Shown piece after piece: positions 58,075-64,000 of a DNA stretch of 64,000 nucleotides; position 1 is the first letter of the stretch; each line of letters starts with the position of its first letter. The position numbers and the translations under genes are program-made. Source of the DNA: Dryococelus australis (lineage: Eukaryota; Arthropoda; Insecta; Phasmatodea; Phasmatidae); the NCBI GenBank assembly GCA_029891345.1, contig CM056999.1:27129418-27193417 (forward strand). Direction: 5' to 3'. A model generated the notes under the pieces. The model worked only from the letters and a program-made list of their open reading frames with translations, made no database searches and was not told where the DNA came from.

Positions 58075-58920
58075 TAGTAATTGCATTCCCTTTTCTGCAC
58101 CCTCTCGACTAGCTCTTCTATGGTCTTTTCCTTTGGTATTTGCAATAAATTGCGATGTTTAGGGAGAAGTATTCTTGGTATGTTTCTTATGCAGCTCTCT
58201 TCATCGGCATTTGGACAGATTCAGTGGTATAATTGCACCTTACAGCGAATAAATAACTTGGCCTCCTCTTCTGTGTTGGTTTTTTCCGGAAAATTCAGTC
58301 ATAAGGTGGGCCACGGCTTCCTCGCCCGAGAACTGGGTGGCGAGGCGAACGCACAGCTGCCTCCAGTCTGTCACGAATTCATAGTACTTTATCGACCACT
58401 CTAATGTGTGGCCATTGAGGTGCTTGCTAGTTTGCGTGACCCAATATTTGGCAGGAATTTCGTTCGCTGTTAATTCCTTTTCGCATTCATTTGTGAATGA
58501 GACTGGGTCCTCATGCAGGTGGCTCGTGAATTCTTACAATTGACATTAGCTGGTACCCTGTGGCGTAGTTGGTGTGATCTGTGTCTGAGATTACTCGGCA
58601 TGTACTCTGTGGCTCGTCTGCATACCTCACACTCTATACTAGTGCAGGGCGGGTGACTTGTTCCTCCAGCCAACCTATGCAACTATGATGGAATGACTGA
58701 GCACATATGATACAGTGGACCAAACTAATGTCATGGTCTGGGCAGGTGATCCAACTGCAGTAGGCAGATTGGCTTGTCCAGAATTCCTGGCATCGAAATT
58801 CTAGCCCGTCCATGTGGCTATATGACAATGCATGTAATTTGTTTCGAGCAAGGTAGCCTCTTGGGCTTCGTTTAGGCTGGCTTCGCTTATTGACATAGCT
58901 AGTTCGGTATTTGGGCATTA
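58075..58920 (-). pseudogene. Gag-like remnant with PHD-like finger and capsid-type region
   Basis: It begins MPKYRTSYVNKRSQPKRSP, a basic N-terminus (58634-58918). A Cys/His cluster follows: WITCPDHD, VHCIICAQSFHHSCIGW, then after a frame change IECEVC. The spacing (C..C, H..C and a terminal C..C) resembles a C4HC3 PHD finger. Further on, 58075-58400 read across frames gives a retrotransposon Gag-type helix bundle: WRQLCVRLATQFSG, AVAHLMTEFSGKTN, EEEAKLFIRCKVQLY, and IEELVERVQKRECNYY. Stops and frameshifts break it. It would bind nucleic acid or assemble particles if intact. PHD-bearing Gag proteins are known in some insect LTR elements. Confidence 0.55.
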
Positions 58921-59035
58921 CAAGATTTCAAAGGACGCCCCGAGATCCATATTCTGGCTAGATCAGGTGGTTAGGATCGCTTGGTTTACCCCAGATGGTG
59001 TTGGCCTGGTCCTGGTACTGCTACTTGATTCGCTA

Positions 59036-59060
59036 GATGCCAGCATGACCCATGTTGGGT
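59036..59060 (-). promoter_or_regulatory. Primer-binding-site-like sequence
   Basis: On the minus strand the LTR edge reads TTAGCACCCAACATGGGTCA. TGGGTCATGCTGGC begins with the TGG expected opposite a tRNA 3' CCA. Alternatively, the preceding TTAGCACCCAACATGGGTC resembles the lysine-tRNA-type PBS pattern TGGCGCCCAAC.TGGG. The tRNA is not determined. Confidence 0.45.
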
Positions 59061-61235
59061 GCTAAGAAAGATTTACTTCCTGTTTGTTGATGCATGATTC
59101 TATTTCGGTTCGGGTGATTTTACTCAAAGTCAGAAAAAGGGGACTTTGCTAATGCTGGCCATGAGCACTTACTATGAGTGATTATGACTGACTCTACTTG
59201 TGTAATATAGGCCTTCCTAAATATAACACGGGCCCTGCCAGTTGATGGCTGGGTATTAAGTCTGCTACGGCCTTGGCTACTGGCGGGGGTGCTGTAGTAA
59301 GGGCCAGCAGCTTACGTTCAACGACACTTGGTAGGCTGGTAGATGGGGCAGGTTTACTGGTTGAGCTCTGATTACTGGAACTGCTTCTGCGGCTCCAGCT
59401 GCTGATGCACAGGCTGCTGGATGTTCTCTGCAGGCTTGGATAGCAGCAAATAGAGAACCAAAGGCACGCAATTCCAATTGGTACCCGTTCTCCTCAGCGA
59501 ATGGCTGCTATCACTGGATGAGTGTTCCAGCTCTTGGGAACCTTTCGGGGAGGCTGAAACAGAAAAGCATAAGGAGTCGGAAGGTTAAGTCCCACCAACA
59601 TGTAGGCAGCTTAATGCGTTCCCGGGGGGTTATTTGGCAGAGTGCCTTACTGGGTTGGGTGCAACCCCAGGTAGACTGATAGGCAGTAGTTGCCTTCCCC
59701 TCTGTAATTTCCTTCCCACCTCTCTTGGTGAAGGGGATTAGGTGCAAGGGCCTTATCTCGGAAGATAGGAGCAGGCGATGTGCATTCTCTACCTAAGCAT
59801 GTTCTGCCATATAGGCACACTGGAACAACACCGAGTACAACCTTATTCCTCAACTGGCAACACAAACAGTGTGGTGGTTGAAGAGTGGTCGGAGGTGCTC
59901 CAATAGCTTCGGCGGGTGAGCCGCTTGACTGGACGGTCCTGTCCCAGAGCCAACCAAATACTTCCTCTGGCAACACAAATGGTGTGGTGGATTGGTGCAA
60001 GCTGGTCCAGCGACTTATCCTCTCGAGCAGAGGTATGACTAGCGGTTGTGGCACTACCATTAGTTACACATGGTGTACCGAATGGGTGGCCATCGAATGT
60101 TGTGTGTTTTGACATACGAATTCTGCCGTCTGGGGGAGCGCGTAGTCCTACACAAGGCGGCAACTGGTATTAGCGAACATGGTCTCCTGCTCCACTCTGT
60201 GGGACATAGGTGTTTATTATGGTAGTCTGGAGGTATTTAAGGGGAAATAAGAGCTCAGATAGGATCGGAATGTGATTAGTCTGTGTGGAATAAGACACAG
60301 TGGCCTGTACCGTCTCCTGTCCACCCAGAGATGTCCAGAATTTGTAAACTACAATGTCCAGATGAAGGGGACTTGGTTCTATACTAGCTGGTGGTAGTTT
60401 CGACTAGGTAGCTAATTACAAATTTCCCTATCTACACTGTGTTCACATGCCCGAAAGGGGCTTAAGATGTCCACGTCCTGAAGGCACGTGCGGTAGTCAT
60501 TGCCAGGAGCAAGTGACTAGGGTAGCAGTTGACTTCTGGAAGGTTTCTCGGGGGGAGGACTTCTGAAATTCTGCAATAGGATGCAGTGAGCTCAAGATAT
60601 CTAGGCAGTGTAGGCGGTGGTGGTCCGAAAGATCCGGCGAACGAGCATGGTGAATCAGACTGTCCAGTTTGTGATGAGGCTCTTAGAAGAGCAGACGATC
60701 AACTTCGGTGGTTACACGGTGGTGTTCAGAAAGCTCCAGTGAACAAGCATGGCGGTTGCAGACTGTCCAGCTGGTGTGGCCTCGAAGAGGGCCAATGTAC
60801 AACTGACGATTCCAGTCTCTCCACAGGACTATATTCTGCTTCAGTCGAAGGTTCGCCGGCCCAGAAGGGAAAAAAGGGGGGGTGTTATATGTGCATGTAT
60901 CTATGGCGGAGATAAGGGCGGCCATTGTTGGTATGCGACATCTCTCGGTGTGCCCTTAAACTTCGTCGGGGTGTTGCGAAGAGTCGATCACTGATAATCG
61001 GTTGTTATCACCTGCTCGAGGGGAGGCCAGCCTATGCATGGTTTACCGAGACCGGAGGTATTGTTGAAATGTATAATTCTGACACATCTGTAACCATCCC
61101 TGGTCCAAAAAAAATCTGTAGGCGCTTCAGTAGAAATTATATGCTTCCATACCCCGATCATAATTGCTTGTAAATGGTGTGTGTGTGGATGAAGAAAAAT
61201 CGTTTATTCTTAATAGCCAGTAAACATCACACATC
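59060..61235 (-). repeat. 5' LTR (right copy)
   Basis: Counterpart of 52569-54719. In the element's sense it begins TGATGTGTGATG and ends in TTAGCA. It carries the same internal sub-repeats (GGCAACACAAATGGTGTGGT-type near 59853 and 59968; the AAAGCTCCAG..AACAAGC.TGG type near 60610 and 60735). The 137-codon minus ORF (59647-60060) corresponds to the ORF in the left LTR. Confidence 0.8.
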
Positions 61236-61574
61236 AAGTTAAAAGTGGTTTCTGGTTAGTCTTCTGAATGTCTTTTATTGAGGTGTTAAGTACATTCTTG
61301 AATTAGACGAGTTTGAATATTGAAAGAAATTTTCATTTGTATTAAAAAAATGTTGTCTTCGAAAACATAATGTAAACGAGTGTTTCATCATAGTTCCATT
61401 ATGCGGTTTTGACAGGGAAAGCTGTAAATCTGCAGTGCAACTGAATATTTCATGGTGAGAATTAATTTGGTGCATGCTTTCTTTGAGTCATGGTTACATC
61501 ACAACCCCAGGATACAGGTGTCCTTTGCAGCATCTATAACAGGTAGATAGTTAGGTAAGGCCAAACGTCTCGTT
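61236..61574. other. No gene seen
   Basis: AT-rich flank to the right of the LTR element. Confidence 0.4.
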
Positions 61575-61790
61575 CTTACCGAGGACATTAGAATCTGATT
61601 GGGTTGTTCAGAGAAGCAGGTGGAATCGGCAATGGCCTGAAGTAAGGTACAATCCCAGCATTAAACTATAGTGATTTCGGGAAACCATGTAAAACCCATA
61701 ATCAAGATGTCCGGACGAGATTCGAGCCCAGGTTTATCCCGAATGCTAGCCCATAGGTTCAGCACTCTGTCATCTCGCTCGGTATCAATA
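61575..61790 (-). mobile_element. tRNA-derived SINE-like repeat, copy 3
   Basis: On the minus strand: an A-box-like ATGACAGAGTGC, a B-box-like GGGCTCGAATCTC (61717-61729), then GGTTTCCCGAAATCACT, an ATTGCCGATTCCACCTGCTT block and TCCTCGGTAAGAACGAGACG. The TTTCCCGAAATCACT block is shared with 23580-23860. This design (tRNA head, then fixed body) is frequent in polyneopteran insects. Confidence 0.6.
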
Positions 61791-63064
61791 ACAGGAGAAG
61801 TAGTTTGTGTCCTGCCCGTGTTTTCTCTGGAGTACCCGACAAGTATCCTCGCCTTGTCGTCAGGCTTTATCCTTCAGACATTCCGAACTACCTATTGCAC
61901 CACGACATTACGTGGCTATTCGCGATAAAATCTATTCTGTTTTCATTCAAACATACAGTCAAAATCAAAAAATTATAAAAACTATTTTTAAAGAGTTTTA
62001 AAAATTAAAATATTTTTAAAGTTATAAAAAATGAATGGTAAAGGTTGGGATTTTATAATGGCATGAACATTTGACAATCAAAGAAATTACTCTGTAAGTA
62101 ATGCCACCTACTTTGAGTCTGCAGATTTTGTAATGCTCTTAAAAATATATTCAATTATTAAAATTTCCCTTATTAAATTCTTAAAGTTTCTCTAAAAAAT
62201 ATAAATGGAAGGCTTGCTTCTATATTAGGTGAATGTATTGAAGTTAAAAAAACTTCAGTTGGATATTAATAAAAAAATATAACTTTTAGAATTTTAAACT
62301 GTTTAATATTAGGCCCATAGAGTAACGAATTTCGTGTATATAGATAGTAAATTAAAAAATATTTTCCCTTTTATATATGCAAAAATGAATGAAATGCATG
62401 TTTTAAAATGTATGGCTGAAACATTTGCTTATTTTGTGTAGGATAGAGGACAGAGAAAATTTTAAAATAAAAAAATATATTATACTGTTTTTTTTATATA
62501 AATCGAATATCTGAGAGTTTAAACAAAATACAAAATCGTAAAAATTTTAATCTAAAACTTTTGAAAACATCAAAATACAACACATAAAAGATTGTTGAAT
62601 ATTAAAAAATGTTAATGTAATAAACTATGTATCCAAATTCCAAAAAATTGTAAATAAAAGTTAAAATAAGTCCTACAAAATTTGATTGGAATTTTCAATT
62701 TTGACATAATAAACCAGAAACTAATAAAATTAAACATATAAAAACATTAATATTTCAAAAATGTTATTTGTTTTAATATTTTAACTAAATTTTTACTATT
62801 AAAATATGATGAAAATAAAATTTCACTATTCCGAATTTGTATGGGTTAATGATTTAGTAACGGAGAAATATATATTTTTAATGCTACTTTCCAGGTGCAA
62901 TAAACCAATGCTATATTATAAAGGTAACAAATGTAAGTATACAGGATGGAACTGTGCTCTAGCGACAAACTTCGGCAGGTGACTCCTCATCAAAAAATTG
63001 GTCGAAAATATATACACGACCTATACCTAAAGTCTATTCTGAAGGGATGTAACCACGACTGAAA
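61791..63064. other. Very AT-rich, no gene seen
   Basis: Strongly AT-rich with poly-A and poly-T runs. No coding potential. Confidence 0.5.
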
Positions 63065-63065
63065 A

Positions 63066-64000
63066 TATAGTTCAAGGAGATGTTTGTTGCTAGTAACACA
63101 GCCAGAACGAACGATAAATATTTGTGTTTCTGGATGCTGCATTATGAAACGACAAAGTACAAAGCACAAAAATATGGGCTTCAATTCCAACTCCCATCCA
63201 TTAAAAGTGAGGGGTTGGCAGCACATTTGTTCAAACAAAAATGTATCTGTACCGCTTTGTTTGCTGTTTCCTGTGGATTAATAATCTACTGTACATGGTG
63301 AAGAAACATCCCGTCTTGTGCTTTTAAGCTAAATGCTGCCGTTTTCGATAACTTAATTCATGTCGATGAAGGTCATGTAGGGTGAAGAATGTCGAAATTG
63401 CCTGGAAGTGAATGAAATGAGTGTTCCCTGAAAAAATCCACTGACTGGTAGTAAAGTTTGCCACATTTCCCAGATATGAATATTCGTGTCGACCTCAGTC
63501 GAGGTGGAAGGCGAGCAGTCTGGCCACCGTGCCACCATGGACCCTACTTGCATACAAGCGATAGTTTGTTGGGGGTACGTATTGATAGAAAATGAAACAC
63601 GACTTGTGACAGTACACGGTATAGTTTGAAACAGCAGTATCATGCACCAACAGCAAATGATTTGCTATGAGCAAAACCTTGACATTAATTTTCGGAACAT
63701 TATGATTTAATTTCTCGAAAACGGTGGCATGTGGCTTAACAAAACAAGATGGAATTTTTGTTCACCATGTACGGTAGATTACAAATCCACATAAAACAAC
63801 AAACAAAGAGATAGAGTTACATTTTTATTTACTCAAATATACTGCCAACCCCTCACTCTTCATGGATGGGAGATGCTATCGGAGCCTATATTTTTGCGCT
63901 TTGTATTTCGTCGTTTAATACTGCAGTATCCAGAAACTCAGATATTTATAGATCACTCTGGCTGTGTTACTAACAACAAACATCTGCTTCAACTACACTT
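63066..64000. repeat. Inverted repeat, truncated by window edge
   Basis: The left arm (about 63078-63360) and the right arm (about 63690-64000, complemented) share GATGTTTGTTGYTAGTAACA, ACACAGCCAGA, CTCCCATCCAT, GTGAGGGGTTGGCAG and GTACATGGTGAA landmarks in order. The spacer (about 63360-63690) is occupied by a SINE-like repeat. The outer end of the right arm is not in the window, so the full element length is unknown. Confidence 0.7.
63350..63545 (-). mobile_element. SINE-like repeat, copy 4, inside inverted-repeat spacer
   Basis: On the minus strand: a CGGTGGCCAGACTG A-box-like head (63515-63530), a B-box-like AGGTCGACACGA (63484-63496), then a body whose translated form (PVSGFFQGT, then FRHSSPYMTF) parallels that of copy 1 (IGGFSRGSH, then HCCSILPSL). 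The 96-codon minus ORF is therefore repeat-derived. Confidence 0.5.

Larger units (their letters stand above)
52569..61235 (-). mobile_element. LTR retrotransposon with ~2.1-kb LTRs, no pol seen
   Basis: Two long direct repeats (52569-54719 and 59060-61235, offset about 6.5 kb) bound a 4.3-kb interior. Orientation is minus. A polypurine tract (complement of 54721-54738) abuts the left repeat, and a PBS-like TGGGTCATGCTGGC (complement of about 59036-59053) lies beside the right repeat. LTR ends read TG...CA in minus orientation. The interior has Gag-like remains only; no reverse transcriptase, RNase H, integrase or protease motif is visible. The LTRs have diverged considerably, so insertion is old. 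The precise outer boundaries and any target duplication are uncertain. Confidence 0.75.

Overview
The window is eukaryotic and reads as an insect genome, most likely polyneopteran (stick insect, cockroach, termite or locust type). That assignment is an inference from the repeat content: tRNA-derived SINEs of a recurring design, decayed Maverick/Polinton DNA, Tc1/mariner relics and long AT-rich introns. There are no bacterial-type operons, rRNA genes, CRISPR arrays or complete tRNAs. Almost none of the stop-to-stop ORFs are genes.

The only convincing host coding signal is a set of five GC-rich, coiled-coil-coding exons on the + strand, at 4036-4173, 23938-24060, 27712-27870, 29670-29930 and 50341-50625, plus a tandemly duplicated partial exon at 50684-50821. 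All have GT donors, AG acceptors and phase 0-0 boundaries, so they can be read as one long-intron gene with both ends outside the window. I cannot name the protein. Its last two pieces form a young tandem exon duplication.

Layout: 0-4 kb holds repeats and SINEs. At 6.5-8.4 kb there are degenerate satellites rich in TGACCTTGACC and GCCATNTTGG. At 10.8-18.1 kb lies a decayed Polinton/adintovirus-like block with a packaging ATPase, integrase, PLA2-like and pX-like ORFs (two sets, opposite strands), a penton-like protein and a double-jelly-roll major capsid protein, all broken. A nearly full-length dead Tc1 element with a TA duplication follows at 18.39-19.57 kb. The 23.6-30 kb interval carries three exons and a patchwork segment (28580-29394) built from three upstream donor pieces. 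A mariner/Tc relic sits at 36.1-36.85 kb. Two inverted copies of a composite repeat lie at 37.1 and 46 kb, with a Polinton-type DNA polymerase B pseudogene (minus strand) between them at 39.8-42.6 kb. At 52.6-61.2 kb is a minus-strand LTR retrotransposon with LTRs of about 2.1 kb, Gag-like remains with a PHD-like finger, and no recognisable pol. The window ends in an inverted repeat that continues past its edge.

The exons, if joined, would give an alpha-helical coiled-coil protein. The other coding remains are mobile or virus-like DNA inside or beside the introns, and none looks functional. Exon boundaries come from reading frame and splice consensus only; there is no transcript evidence here.
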